From Flavobacterium phragmitis (GTDB lineage: Bacteria; Bacteroidota; Bacteroidia; Flavobacteriales; Flavobacteriaceae): DNA of 64,000 bases. Position numbers and translations under genes: made by a program. This document shows positions 53,698 to 62,883 of the stretch, piece by piece; within the stretch, counting starts at the first letter, position 1; every line of letters begins with the position of its first letter. The notes under the pieces were generated by a model, which saw nothing but the letters and a program-made list of their open reading frames with translations, was not told where the DNA came from and did not search any database. The stretch covers positions 25,994 through 89,993 of the forward strand of contig NZ_FOMH01000010.1 of NCBI RefSeq assembly GCF_900112575.1, written 5' to 3'.

Positions 53698-54968
53698 AAA
53701 AGACTTTTTCTGAAATATATAGAAAGTACAATAAAATAGATTAAATTTTGAAAGGCATAAGCTATCACAACTCCTTCTATTTGAAACACTTTAATACAAA
53801 ACAAACTCAAAAAATACAAAAGCAACAGAGAAAACAATTCGGTAATTATAAAAGCTGTTGTTAATTTTTTAGCAAAAAACTGATATCCTAAAATTAAGGA
53901 ACAGACTTTAAAAACATCTCCTAAAAGCTGCCAGAAAAATAAATTGGTAACGGGTAAAAATTCTTTGGTAAAAATAACCTCTACAACAAAATATCTACTA
54001 AAATAAAGTACTGTTAATGCCAAAACAAAAAGAGGCAGGATAACTTTATAATACTGCCAAAAAACCGTTTTGGTTTCTGACAAAGTGGATGCTTTTGCCA
54101 ATTTCGGTAAAAAATATACCGTCAAGATAGTGCTCACAAAAAGCATATAATAAGTTGAAACTCGTGTTATGGTTTCCCAATATCCAGCCTGTTCAATTCC
54201 TAAATCCTGAATAATATGATTTCGAATTGCTAAAAATACAATTGGTCCAAAAACTGATGACACCAAAGCCATTAAGGAATATGAAGAAAGATTTTTTAAG
54301 ACTTGAAAATCAAAAAAAGGGAGTTTTATGATTTGAAAAATCTTAATCTCTTTTTGAATCAAATAAAAGGTTACAAAAAACAATAACGCTGGAGCGACTA
54401 TAGTAGCTAACAACGCGCCAACTGTTTTAAATTGCAAAATCAAAAAAATTGAAACTAACAACCCAATTGTATTTCCAATGATATTGATTCCAATTACCTT
54501 TTGAAACTTGCCCAAACCGTTAATTACAGCAATAAAAAAAATAGACATTACATAAAATGGTAAAACCAGCGACAGAGCTTTAAAAACAAGTAAATACTCC
54601 GTATTGCTTCCAAAAATTCTAGTGTTCCAATAACCGGCGTTAAAGAACAAAATACCACTTAAAAAAAGTGCTGTAACTAGGAGAGTTATAAAAACAGTCG
54701 TTATTATTTTTTGAAATTCTTGTTTACTTTTTTCATTTTCGGCTACATATTTTACAATGCCATTTTGGAAACCTAAAGTCGAAATGTTTTCTAACGAAGT
54801 TAAAAAATTCCGAAGATTACCAACTAAAGCCATTCCGCTTGGGCCAACAAAAACAGCTAAAATTTTAGAAGTAATTAAACCAATTCCAATTTTTAGAGCC
54901 ACACTCAAACTGTTCAAAGAAGTAATCTTAAACAAACTGGTTTGGATTATTTTTCTGTAGAAATTCAA
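53694..54968 (-). CDS. Polysaccharide flippase (Wzx-like)
   Basis: A 424-residue inner-membrane protein with about 12 helices and no other domain, of the MOP-superfamily O-antigen translocase type: it opens with SLNSLSVALKIGIGLITSKILAVFVGPSG and continues NLRNFLTSLENISTLGFQNGIVKYV. It would flip undecaprenyl-linked repeat units to the periplasm. One base separates its ATG from the aminotransferase stop, so these are in one operon. No polymerase (Wzy) or ligase was recognised in the window. Confidence 0.88.
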   Translation of the reverse strand: MNFYRKIIQTSLFKITSLNSLSVALKIGIGLITSKILAVFVGPSGMALVGNLRNFLTSLENISTLGFQNGIVKYVAENEKSKQEFQKIITTVFITLLVTALFLSGILFFNAGYWNTRIFGSNTEYLLVFKALSLVLPFYVMSIFFIAVINGLGKFQKVIGINIIGNTIGLLVSIFLILQFKTVGALLATIVAPALLFFVTFYLIQKEIKIFQIIKLPFFDFQVLKNLSSYSLMALVSSVFGPIVFLAIRNHIIQDLGIEQAGYWETITRVSTYYMLFVSTILTVYFLPKLAKASTLSETKTVFWQYYKVILPLFVLALTVLYFSRYFVVEVIFTKEFLPVTNLFFWQLLGDVFKVCSLILGYQFFAKKLTTAFIITELFSLLLLYFLSLFCIKVFQIEGVVIAYAFQNLIYFIVLSIYFRKSLF

Positions 54969-54969
54969 T

Positions 54970-56070
54970 TTAGTATTGGTTTAAAACTTCTATAATAAAT
55001 TCTACTTCAGATGCTGTTAAAACCGGACTCATCGGTAAACTTAAAACTTCATTGTGAATCTTTTCGGTGATAGGAAAAGACAAATTATTCCATTTCACAA
55101 AAGCTTTTTGTTTGTGTGGAGGAATCGGATAATGAATTAAGGTTTGGATATTATGCTGGGTTAAATATTCCTGAAGATTTCCTCTGTTTTTCGTTCGAAT
55201 CACAAACAAATGAAAAACATGATTATTCGAAAAATCCCAAAACGGCAATTCTATTTTTTCATTTTTAATTTCAGCCAAATAGCGTTTTGCAATATTTCTT
55301 CTTTTCTGATTATCCGTATCTAAATTCGGCAATTTCAAGTTTAAAAAACCAGCCTGCAATTCGTCTAATCTTGAATTTACGCCAATATATTTGTTCTCAT
55401 ATTTTTTTTCGGAGCCATAATTTCTAAGTGAAAAAAGCACTTTTGCTAATTCAGCATCGTTTGTTGTAATGGCACCACCGTCTCCTAAACACCCAAGGTT
55501 TTTTCCTGGATAAAAACTAAATGCGGCAGCACTTTTTAAATTGTTTATTGTTAATTGTTTATTGTTAATTGTTCCGTGAGATTGTGCGCAATCTTCTACT
55601 AAAATTAAATCATGTTTTAATGCAATTTCATTTACTTTCTCCATTTCGGCCAATTGTCCATATAGATGAACGGCTAAAATTGCTTTTGTTTTTGAAGTAA
55701 TTTTTTCTTCAACTAAATCCGGATTTATATTATAAGTTTCTAATCTTGGCTCGACTAAAACCGGAACCAAATCTGCCTGTAAGATAGCTAAAATACTGGC
55801 AATATAAGTATTAGCAGGAACTATAACCTCATCTCCTTTCTGCAGTTTTCCTAGCGCGATATATCCTTTAAAAATAAGAGTTAAAGCATCCAATCCGTTT
55901 GCCACTCCAATGCAATATTTTGAATTGCAATATTCGGCAAAAGCTTTTTCAAAAGTTTCCACTTCTTTTCCTAAAATATACCAGCCACTATCTAAAACCG
56001 CTTTTAGTTTTTCCTGAAAAGCAGTTTCATACGGTTCGTTTATTTTTTTTAGGTCTAAAAAAGATATCAC
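54970..56070 (-). CDS. DegT/DnrJ/EryC1-family sugar aminotransferase (FdtB-like)
   Basis: Pyridoxal-phosphate enzyme of 366 residues that probably aminates C3 of the 3-keto sugar made by the isomerase at 51027. It starts ISFLDLKKINEPYETAFQEKL; ILGKEVETFEKAFAEYCNSKYC; PANTYIASILAI; EDCAQSHG; and the Schiff-base K190 in SFYPGKNLGCLGDGGA. Oddity: residues 167-178 (TINNKQLTINNL) are encoded by the AT-rich repeat at 55541-55574, replacing the loop where relatives have a short Lys/Gly turn. Overlaps the upstream acyltransferase by 4 bp. Confidence 0.92.
   Translation of the reverse strand: MISFLDLKKINEPYETAFQEKLKAVLDSGWYILGKEVETFEKAFAEYCNSKYCIGVANGLDALTLIFKGYIALGKLQKGDEVIVPANTYIASILAILQADLVPVLVEPRLETYNINPDLVEEKITSKTKAILAVHLYGQLAEMEKVNEIALKHDLILVEDCAQSHGTINNKQLTINNLKSAAAFSFYPGKNLGCLGDGGAITTNDAELAKVLFSLRNYGSEKKYENKYIGVNSRLDELQAGFLNLKLPNLDTDNQKRRNIAKRYLAEIKNEKIELPFWDFSNNHVFHLFVIRTKNRGNLQEYLTQHNIQTLIHYPIPPHKQKAFVKWNNLSFPITEKIHNEVLSLPMSPVLTASEVEFIIEVLNQY
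55541..55574. repeat. In-frame AT-rich repeat inside the sugar aminotransferase gene
   Basis: Minus strand reads AACAATTAACAATAAACAAT repeated twice; encodes TINNKQLTINN, a near match to the peptide in valS (13886-13914). Confidence 0.8.
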
Positions 56071-57017
56071 TTTATTTCAATTTTATAAAAATCCTGACTG
56101 TAAACAGTACAGCCTAATTCTTCTTTTTGTTTCAAAAGTCCATTATTATATCCTGACTCATTATTTTCATCAACAATTCCCATATCCAAAAAAAACTTTC
56201 CCTTGTCTTTGTATTTCCGAATTAAATTAATGAATAAAAAGTCTAAAGCTCTCAATTTTTCACCTATCTTAGAGGTTGCTCCATATTGCGATTTTACGAC
56301 ATTTTTTGTTTCGAATATGGTTATTCCAGCTATGATTTCATTATTTGTATATGCTGAATACTGTTTTATATTTTGAGGAAATTTCGATTTTAAAAATTTT
56401 ATTTCTTTTATAGAATGAACTGGTTTCACATTGTGTTTTTCCCATAATCTAGGTTCTAAAACTTTTACCCAAAAGGGATCAAAATTCTGTTCTTCGATTA
56501 TATCCAAATCAAGGTTTTCAATTCTTCGAAAGTGTTTTAATTTGCTTTTCGAAATTTTTAATGGAATCGATAAATTAACTGCCAGATTCATTTCTTTTCG
56601 CTCTAAGACCGCTCCTCTTTTCAATAAAAAAAACTCGATTGCTGTATTTCCTTCTGAAAAATAAAAATTTGGAATTGGTTTATAATACAAAGTTTCTACC
56701 TTGTTTTCTTTCAAAAAAACTAAAACTTCATCTAAAATCAATTCTACTTTTTCAGCATTTAATTTAGCAGAAAAAACCAACCCTCCATAAGTTAAACCTT
56801 GATGAGAATAAACCACATTTCCTTTCCTATTAGCAGGAAGAACGGCTTTTAGTTTTTCTTCCTCAAACACTAAAAGTGAAAAATCTTCAAACCGATCTTT
56901 ATGATATTCCATAAAATCACGGTAAAATAAAAACGTAGCATTTTTAGCCTGATCGATAAAATCGTTCCAGATAGAAAAGTCGTTTTTACTGTATTTTTTT
57001 ATGGTATATTTTGTCAT
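56067..57017 (-). CDS. FemAB/GNAT-like N-acyltransferase
   Basis: A 316-residue acyltransferase with two tandem GNAT-like halves: MTKYTIKKYSKNDFSIWNDF with NATFLFYRDFMEYH, and a C-terminal half with SAYTNNEIIAGITIFE, QYGATSKIGEKLRALDFLFINLI and LDMGIVDENNESGYNNGLLKQKEELG. This is the Acetyltransf_6/FemAB-like pattern. It lies directly before the C3 aminotransferase (4-bp overlap), so it probably N-acylates the amino sugar nucleotide, a job done by a hexapeptide-repeat enzyme in the known Fuc3NAc pathway. Function by context. Confidence 0.75.
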   Translation of the reverse strand: MTKYTIKKYSKNDFSIWNDFIDQAKNATFLFYRDFMEYHKDRFEDFSLLVFEEEKLKAVLPANRKGNVVYSHQGLTYGGLVFSAKLNAEKVELILDEVLVFLKENKVETLYYKPIPNFYFSEGNTAIEFFLLKRGAVLERKEMNLAVNLSIPLKISKSKLKHFRRIENLDLDIIEEQNFDPFWVKVLEPRLWEKHNVKPVHSIKEIKFLKSKFPQNIKQYSAYTNNEIIAGITIFETKNVVKSQYGATSKIGEKLRALDFLFINLIRKYKDKGKFFLDMGIVDENNESGYNNGLLKQKEELGCTVYSQDFYKIEIK

Positions 57018-57023
57018 TTTAAA

Positions 57024-57626
57024 CTACATATGATCAAATGCTTTTAAGTGCCATTTGTATTTAACGGCCAAAAGTCTGATGACGATAATCACAAGTGATG
57101 TAACCAGATATAAAATATCTTCGTTTAGGTTGAGTTTTCTTAAACCAAAAAAAACGATTCCGCCAAAAATACAGATTGTCGCATAGATCTCTTTTCTGAA
57201 AACGTTCGGAATTTCGTTGCACAAAATATCTCTAGTTACTCCTCCAAAACAAGCGGTCATCGTTCCAAGAGCAATACAAATTGCCGGATGAAGTCCTGTC
57301 AAAAGTCCTCTTTCAAGACCAATCAAAGTAAAAACCCCAAGTCCAATCGTATCAAATAAAAACAAAGAAGTTCTTAGTTTATCAAACCTTTTTCTAAAAA
57401 GAATTGCCAGAAAAAAACCTAAAATGATGACATAAACGTACTGCATATCACGCATCCAACCCACTGGAGTTCTTCCAATCAGAACATCTCGGAGCGTTCC
57501 TCCTCCTACTGCTGTCACAAATGCAATAATAAAAACCCCAAACGGATCCAGTTTTTTATGCATTGCCGTTAAAGCGCCAGACATAGCAAACGCCATTGTC
57601 CCAATAATATCTAGTAAGTGAAACAT
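57024..57626 (-). CDS. TRIC-type cation channel family protein
   Basis: A 200-residue inner-membrane protein with seven helices in two repeated halves of the UPF0126/TRIC family: GTMAFAMSGALTAMHKKLDPFGVF, then VGGGTLRDVLIGRTPVGWM; second half GTMTACFGGVTRDILCNEIPNVFRKEIYA. The repeated GG-x-x-RD motifs are diagnostic. Bacterial members are trimeric potassium-selective channels; physiological role unclear. It precedes the acyltransferase by 6 bp, so it is in that operon, though without a clear link to polysaccharide. Confidence 0.9.
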   Translation of the reverse strand: MFHLLDIIGTMAFAMSGALTAMHKKLDPFGVFIIAFVTAVGGGTLRDVLIGRTPVGWMRDMQYVYVIILGFFLAILFRKRFDKLRTSLFLFDTIGLGVFTLIGLERGLLTGLHPAICIALGTMTACFGGVTRDILCNEIPNVFRKEIYATICIFGGIVFFGLRKLNLNEDILYLVTSLVIIVIRLLAVKYKWHLKAFDHM

Positions 57627-57676
57627 TTTTTATTAAGTTACAAAGATGCAAAGGTGCAGAGATTTTAGTATTGTTC

Positions 57677-58087
57677 CTATTTTTTTAATACTATTTCTAC
57701 TTCAGAATTTATTCTTTTTATTGCTTCTGTAAATCTTATTTTGTCTTTCGGAGAAACTAAAATCGAGTCATATTTTCCATACATAATTTCTAATCTATCC
57801 AGTGAAAGCGCAGGTGAACTTAAAACATTGAAAGTTTGGGAAATACTTTTTATATTTTTAATATCAATCGAAAAATCAATAAGAAAGCCACATTTTATTC
57901 GCAGTTTGTCTCTCTCGATCGTATAAAAAGTAGTAGCAAACATATGTGTAATGAAAGCGCTGATACAAAACATAAAGGAAAAACCTATCCAATTTTTATC
58001 ATAAGCAAACTGTATCAATGCTAATCCAAAAATTATAATTAATAGCAATGCCAGCCATAGGTCAATTTTAGATTTGAATTTTTCCAT
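57677..58087 (-). CDS. PH-domain-like membrane protein
   Basis: A 136-residue protein with two transmembrane helices (about 11-29 and 34-55) and a C-terminal beta-rich domain, YTIERDKLRIKCGFLIDFSIDIKNIKSISQ, of the bacterial PH-like (bPH/YdbS-related) type. YdbS-type domains are found in envelope proteins but their role is not established. It is 14 bp downstream of the exported 281-residue protein. A TTACAAAGATGCAAAGGTGC repeat fragment lies just beyond the stop (57637-57656). Confidence 0.75.
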   Translation of the reverse strand: MEKFKSKIDLWLALLLIIIFGLALIQFAYDKNWIGFSFMFCISAFITHMFATTFYTIERDKLRIKCGFLIDFSIDIKNIKSISQTFNVLSSPALSLDRLEIMYGKYDSILVSPKDKIRFTEAIKRINSEVEIVLKK

Positions 58088-58101
58088 TTCGTTTTCTTGA
58101 A

Positions 58102-58944
58102 TTATTTTTTAACATAAATTGGACTTCTTTTTAATAGATAACTAACAGAATCCATCCAGCTGTCTTTTACTGCCAAAAAGGGTTTACGGGTTTGAGAGTA
58201 GATTTTGTCTTTATTTTTATACATATCAAAATAAACAGTATAGTAATAATAACTCTGATTATTTGATGTTGTAGTTGAAACATCGTTTGTTTTTACTTTT
58301 TTATTATTGTCGCTCACTTTTGCATTGCCGCTGTTATAAGTGGTCGAAGTTGCTGTTGTACCAATCGTATACGAAACTTTTGCTGCGACAATATTATCTA
58401 CGCCAAGTATTTTTTCGAGATCTTCGATTGGTGTTTCGTCAATATTTTTATAGTCTATTCCTGCATTGTGCAATAAACTATTTGTGGTTCTTAAATCCTG
58501 AACTGTCAGCGGAAGGATATTTGAAGATTTATCGAGAAGTTTGTTATAAAGATCATTTTGAGCAAATTTTGCCATTTCTTCTGAACTTTCCTGTGTATCT
58601 GAATTTAAATACGGAACTGGAAGAACTGCTATTGTATTGACCTTCATACTGGCTACCACCATTGAGGAATTTGATGCTGTAGTATTTCCAGGACTTATAT
58701 CAAAAGTTTGAGAGCGACCACTAGCAAAATCAATTTTAGCAATTTGAGAAATATCTAAAGCAATAATTAATGTTTCGCCTGGAAGGGAATATTCTACTGT
58801 TTTATCAGACATTTTTGAAATGGTACATTCAATAATCTGATAATCTCGTTTTATAATTTTATCTAATTTTTTTCCGCCTTGAGCGAAACTAAAAATGAAT
58901 GTAAGCAACATTAAAACAATAAGGAAAGGCTTTCTATTTTTCAT
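58102..58944 (-). CDS. Exported protein of unknown function, TolB/CsgG-like fold
   Basis: About 280 residues from ATG 58944 (MKNRKPFLIVLMLLTFIFSFAQGGKK); the upstream GTG in the longer frame was rejected. After the signal peptide an N-terminal beta-barrel-like stretch (DYQIIECTISKMSDKTVEYSL) is followed by a linker and a mixed alpha/beta domain: VNTIAVLPVPYLNSDTQESSEEMAKFAQNDLYNKLL, then LGVDNIVAAKVSYTI, the pattern of CsgG/TolB N-terminal-like or LpoB-like folds. C-terminal YYYYTVYFDMYKNKDKIYSQ. Function unknown. Confidence 0.6.
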   Translation of the reverse strand: MKNRKPFLIVLMLLTFIFSFAQGGKKLDKIIKRDYQIIECTISKMSDKTVEYSLPGETLIIALDISQIAKIDFASGRSQTFDISPGNTTASNSSMVVASMKVNTIAVLPVPYLNSDTQESSEEMAKFAQNDLYNKLLDKSSNILPLTVQDLRTTNSLLHNAGIDYKNIDETPIEDLEKILGVDNIVAAKVSYTIGTTATSTTYNSGNAKVSDNNKKVKTNDVSTTTSNNQSYYYYTVYFDMYKNKDKIYSQTRKPFLAVKDSWMDSVSYLLKRSPIYVKK

Positions 58945-59046
58945 ATTTTCGAAGTTTAATTTCACTCTTAAAAACTAACAATCAGTTAAATATAAAAAAA
59001 TATAACTTCAAAAGAAAAAACATTTTTCAATTCTTAGTCCAAACTA

Positions 59047-59790
59047 TTACATGTGCTGTGTATAGAAATTGTAATCTTTTAAAATCACTCGAATAAAATC
59101 ATTATTATTTCCAGACTGATTTTTAATTCCTGTTACGCTTTCAATCTTTGCTACCAGTTTGTAAATAATTTCATGGTCATTTTTAGCAGCTGCCTTTTGG
59201 TAGGTTTCTTTGATGATTCGCATATCATTATCTGAAAGCTTTATTACCAAAGGATAAGTTGGTACATATGCATCTCCAATTTCTTCCAAAATAGTATGAC
59301 TGATATTAATTTTGTTTTTCAAAGTAATAACCGCAGTTCCTGCTGCCATATCGCCCAAACGTTGTGATTTCTGACTTGTAATGACCGTAATTAAACCCGG
59401 AAGCCCAAAAAAGCTGAAAAAGTCGATAACCCTAAAAAACCAGCGAACCAGATAATCACCAAATCCAGCCTGGTAACCATCGATTTTTACTACTTTAATT
59501 TTGACCAGTTTCTTTCCAAACGATTGTCCTTCAAAAATACTTTCTAAAACTAATGAATAGACAATTATGGGTGAATAGATAATTAAATAAATAGCTCCTT
59601 TGGACCAGCCATCCAAATTAAACATTAATCGGTCAACCCGTAATAGGTCAAAAACAACCAATGAAACCGTATAAATATAAGAGACAATGATAGCAATATC
59701 AATGAAAAAAGCCCCTAATCGTTCGCCTACAGTTGCAGCAATAAAATTTATTTTGACATTTTGCGTCGTGTTAATAGATAATTCTGACAT
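59047..59790 (-). CDS. RDD-family membrane protein
   Basis: A 247-residue inner-membrane protein with the RDD motif region VGERLGAFFIDIAIIVSYIY (18-37), two further helices, and VKIDGYQAGFGDYLVRWFFRVIDFF with QRLGDMAAGTAVI at the end of the domain; a cytoplasmic helical tail follows. It is transcribed divergently from the SpoIIM-like gene 20 bp away; the same neighbours occur in many Bacteroidota. RDD proteins are proposed transporters. Confidence 0.88.
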   Translation of the reverse strand: MSELSINTTQNVKINFIAATVGERLGAFFIDIAIIVSYIYTVSLVVFDLLRVDRLMFNLDGWSKGAIYLIIYSPIIVYSLVLESIFEGQSFGKKLVKIKVVKIDGYQAGFGDYLVRWFFRVIDFFSFFGLPGLITVITSQKSQRLGDMAAGTAVITLKNKINISHTILEEIGDAYVPTYPLVIKLSDNDMRIIKETYQKAAAKNDHEIIYKLVAKIESVTGIKNQSGNNNDFIRVILKDYNFYTQHM

Positions 59791-59810
59791 ATTTTATATT
59801 TTAGCCTACA

Positions 59811-60791
59811 ATGAGAGAAATCGCTTTTATAAAACAAAACAAAGAAAAATGGCTCGAATTCGAGCTGGCAATTTTCGGTAAAGCTAAAAAAAATCCTGAT
59901 GAATTAGCTAATTTGTACATTCAAATGATGAATGACTTAGCGTATGCCCAAACGTATTACCCTAAAAGTAAAACGGTTGTGTATCTCAACCATCTTGCTT
60001 CTCAAATTTATCAAAAGATTTACAAAACCAAACGCACCGACAGTAATCAGTTTATTGATTTCTTTAAGATTGATGTTCCGCTGTTGGTTTATGAATACAG
60101 AAGATATTTATTGTATGCCTTTGCTTTATTTTTTGTGACGGTTTCTATTGGTGTACTATCTGCCCGTTACGATCAAGACTTTGTCCGTTTGATTTTAGGG
60201 GACGAGTACGTAAATATGACTTTAGAAAACATCAAAAAAGGAAATCCAATGGCCGTTTACGGATCCGGTAGTAATTGGGGAAGTTTTATAGGCATTACTG
60301 TAAACAATCTGTATGTTGGAGCCAAATGTTATTTCTATGGTATTTTTGCTGGCATAGGTACTTTTTTTGTTTTCCTTCAAAACTGTATTATGCTGGGTTC
60401 TTTTCAATATTTCTTCTACGAGCAAAATGTTTTCTGGAAAAGTGTACGAGGTATCTGGATTCACGGCTCTATGGAAATTTTTGCTATTGTTATTGAAGCC
60501 ATGACAGGATTTATTTTGGGCGCTTCTATTCTTTTTCCTAAAACTTTTTCCAGAGTAAATTCTTTTAAGATTGGTTTTAAAAACAGTTTTAAAATTTTCC
60601 TGAGTACTTTTCCTTTTACGATAAGTGCCGGTTTTCTGGAAGGTTTTATTACTAGATATTCTATTGATATGCCTAATTGGCTAAGCAGTTTTATCATTTT
60701 ATTTACGCTTGCCCTTATTTCATTTTATTATCTGGTTTATCCTTTTATAGTGCACAAAAAATTAAATTCCTTAACCGCCGCAAAACTTTAA
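59811..60791 (+). CDS. Stage II sporulation protein M-like membrane protein
   Basis: A 326-residue inner-membrane protein with an N-terminal cytoplasmic helical segment (about 1-90) and five to six helices; GIFAGIGTFFVFLQNCIMLGSF and GIWIHGSMEIFAIVIEAMTGFILG carry the SpoIIM family residues (conserved His and Glu). Bacillus SpoIIM works in septal peptidoglycan hydrolysis in sporulation, but this is not a spore former; here it is the standard partner of RDD and MoxR genes. Nine bp separate it from the DUF4129 gene. Confidence 0.88.
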   Translation: MREIAFIKQNKEKWLEFELAIFGKAKKNPDELANLYIQMMNDLAYAQTYYPKSKTVVYLNHLASQIYQKIYKTKRTDSNQFIDFFKIDVPLLVYEYRRYLLYAFALFFVTVSIGVLSARYDQDFVRLILGDEYVNMTLENIKKGNPMAVYGSGSNWGSFIGITVNNLYVGAKCYFYGIFAGIGTFFVFLQNCIMLGSFQYFFYEQNVFWKSVRGIWIHGSMEIFAIVIEAMTGFILGASILFPKTFSRVNSFKIGFKNSFKIFLSTFPFTISAGFLEGFITRYSIDMPNWLSSFIILFTLALISFYYLVYPFIVHKKLNSLTAAKL

Positions 60792-60800
60792 GACCAAACA

Positions 60801-61577
60801 ATGACAAGATTATTTTTTATTTTATCTTTTCTTTTCTGTTGCTGTGTTTCTAAAGCTCAGGATTCTGTCATTGTACCTGTAGATCCTCCAAAAATTAGTA
60901 CTATAAAATATACCGAAAAGGATATTCAAATTGATTCTAGACCAGTAACAGCAAAACATTTCGATAAAAATTTCAAGAAAAAATATACGGATCCTGAATT
61001 TGTATACGAATACAAAGCTCCTGAAAAAAACTGGTGGGATCATTTTAAACATTGGCTGGCAAACCTATTTGCTAAATTATTCAATTTTAAAAGCGTTAAA
61101 ACCTCACTTGACTTTGTGGTTATTTTATTCAGAGTTATTATGGTTTTGGTAGTTGTTGCTTTAATTTATTTTATTGCAAAAGCGCTGACCAAACAAGAAG
61201 GAAGATGGATTTTTGGAAAAAACGCCAATAAAAAAACCATTTTTTATTCTGATGCCGAGAAAAACATTCATCTTTTAGATTTCGAAAAACTAATCAAAGA
61301 AAGCATTGAAGCTGGCGAAAAAAGAATCGCTGTCCGCTATTATTATCTATGGCTTTTAAAAGTAATGGCACAAAGCAATTATATTGAATGGGATATCGAA
61401 AAAACCAATTCTGATTATTTATACGAATTGCAACAACCTGTTCACAAAGAAGAATTCATGTATCTCTCTTATTTGTACAACTACATTTGGTATGGCGAAT
61501 TTGAAATTGATGATATTGTGTTTAGAAAGACCCAAAATAGATTTAAAAATGCTTTAAAAATGTTTGGCAATGGATAA
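60801..61577 (+). CDS. DUF4129 domain protein
   Basis: A 258-residue envelope protein: signal peptide (MTRLFFILSFLFCCCVSKAQ), a linker with KYTDPEFVYEYKAPEKNWWDH, one transmembrane helix (about 103-126) and a cytoplasmic DUF4129 C-terminal domain (AGEKRIAVRYYYLWLLKVM; IEWDIEKTNSDYL; FMYLSYLYNYIWYGEFEID). This domain also forms the tail of transglutaminase-like proteins in MoxR clusters. Function unknown. The ATG of the next gene lies inside its stop region (ATGGATAA). Confidence 0.85.
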   Translation: MTRLFFILSFLFCCCVSKAQDSVIVPVDPPKISTIKYTEKDIQIDSRPVTAKHFDKNFKKKYTDPEFVYEYKAPEKNWWDHFKHWLANLFAKLFNFKSVKTSLDFVVILFRVIMVLVVVALIYFIAKALTKQEGRWIFGKNANKKTIFYSDAEKNIHLLDFEKLIKESIEAGEKRIAVRYYYLWLLKVMAQSNYIEWDIEKTNSDYLYELQQPVHKEEFMYLSYLYNYIWYGEFEIDDIVFRKTQNRFKNALKMFGNG

Positions 61578-62775
61578 AAACGTAAAAATATACATTGCTA
61601 TTCTCGTTTTTATATTCGGTTTAGTACTGCTCACAGACAAAGGGAAACCAAAACCTATTGACTGGACTCCCACTTATTCTGTAAACGATAAAATTCCGTT
61701 TGGATTATACATTTTCGACCACGAAATCAAAGATTTTTTCAAGAATCAAAAAGTAGAAAAAATTTCAACTCAAACGCCGTACGAGTTTTTAGATGCTCAA
61801 TATGACGATGCCGAAAATGTCGAAACCTATAAAATCAGAGGTACTTTTATCAATATTTCTGAAGCGAACAATATTGACGAACAGTCTATGAAAGAGATTT
61901 TATATTTTGTTTCGCATGGAAATAAAGCCTTTTTAAGCATGAGGGCATTTCCAAAAGTATTACTTGATTCTTTACAGATTGAACTAAAAACCGATTTTTT
62001 ACCTTCGGAAAATGTTTCTGTCTGGATGGCCAATAAAATTGTCAGCACCAAAAAATATACTTTTAATACAGGCCTAAGCGATTATTTTTCTAAAATAGAT
62101 ACTTTAAACACAAAAGTGTTAGGTTATCAAAACAGTAATAAAAACAAACGGCAGATTAATTTTATTGAAGTTCCATACAAAAACGGCTTTTTGTATTTAC
62201 ACACACAGCCAGTGGCATTTACCAATTATAATCTGCTGAAAAATGACCATTACCAATATGCAGAAAATGTCCTTTCGTATTTTACAAAAGGAAATGTATT
62301 CTGGTACAATAAAAGCTTCAACGATAAAAGAATTTCAAGTTCTCCGTTGCGTTATATTTTCAGCCAACCCGCTTTGAAATCGGCTTGGTTGTTAGGTCTT
62401 TTAGGGATTCTGATTTTTATGATTTTTAATGCCAAAAGAAAACAGCGCATTGTACCGATTATAAAACCATTGCAGAATCTGACTGTAGATTTTACCAAAA
62501 CGATTGGAAATTTATATTATCAAGAAGGTGATCATACGAACATTATTGATAAAAAGATTATTTATTTCTTAGAAAAAATCAGAACCGATTATTTGATTGA
62601 CACTTCGAAATTAGATGAGGAATTTATAAAGAAATTGCATTACAAAACCGGAAAAGATGAAAAAGATATTGAAAATCTCGTGAGACTAATCAATGATCAT
62701 CGAAATAGTTATCACGGAAGTCTTGAAGAAGATTTGATCAAAATAAATACAGCAATAGAAAAGATTATACATTAA
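61570..62775 (+). CDS. DUF4350 domain protein
   Basis: A 401-residue membrane-anchored protein. Start at ATG 61570; the longer frame begins at a TTG at 61564. One N-terminal helix (about 5-22), an extracytoplasmic DUF4350 domain (about 35-230) with the DUF4350-type NKAFLSMRAFPKVLLDSL and PSENVSVW, a second helix (about 270-288, SAWLLGLLGILIFMIFN) and a cytoplasmic tail containing KTIGNLYYQEGDHTNIIDKKI. It overlaps the DUF4129 gene by 8 bp and precedes moxR-like. Role unknown; conserved in these clusters. Confidence 0.82.
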   Translation: MDKNVKIYIAILVFIFGLVLLTDKGKPKPIDWTPTYSVNDKIPFGLYIFDHEIKDFFKNQKVEKISTQTPYEFLDAQYDDAENVETYKIRGTFINISEANNIDEQSMKEILYFVSHGNKAFLSMRAFPKVLLDSLQIELKTDFLPSENVSVWMANKIVSTKKYTFNTGLSDYFSKIDTLNTKVLGYQNSNKNKRQINFIEVPYKNGFLYLHTQPVAFTNYNLLKNDHYQYAENVLSYFTKGNVFWYNKSFNDKRISSSPLRYIFSQPALKSAWLLGLLGILIFMIFNAKRKQRIVPIIKPLQNLTVDFTKTIGNLYYQEGDHTNIIDKKIIYFLEKIRTDYLIDTSKLDEEFIKKLHYKTGKDEKDIENLVRLINDHRNSYHGSLEEDLIKINTAIEKIIH

Positions 62776-62786
62776 TTAAAATATTT

Positions 62787-62866
62787 GCCACAGATTAAAG
62801 GATTAACACAGAATTATTACATTTCAATAAAAATCCTTTTTAATCCCTTAAATCTGTGGCTAAAAA
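62787..62866. repeat. Palindromic repeat (GCCACAGATTAAAGGATT family) in an operon gap
   Basis: GCCACAGATTAAAGGATTAA (62787-62806) is mirrored by CTTAAATCTGTGGC (62846-62861 region) with an AATCC core. Lies between DUF4350 and MoxR genes in the same operon; the longest frame of moxR starts inside it at a TTG, which is why ATG 62884 was chosen. Confidence 0.7.
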
Positions 62867-62883
62867 AACAAAACATACCAATT

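Noticed and set aside
62785..62883. N-terminal extension of the MoxR protein
   Set aside because: The extended frame starts with TTG inside a palindromic intergenic repeat and its peptide resembles translated repeat; ATG 62884 begins the normal protein.
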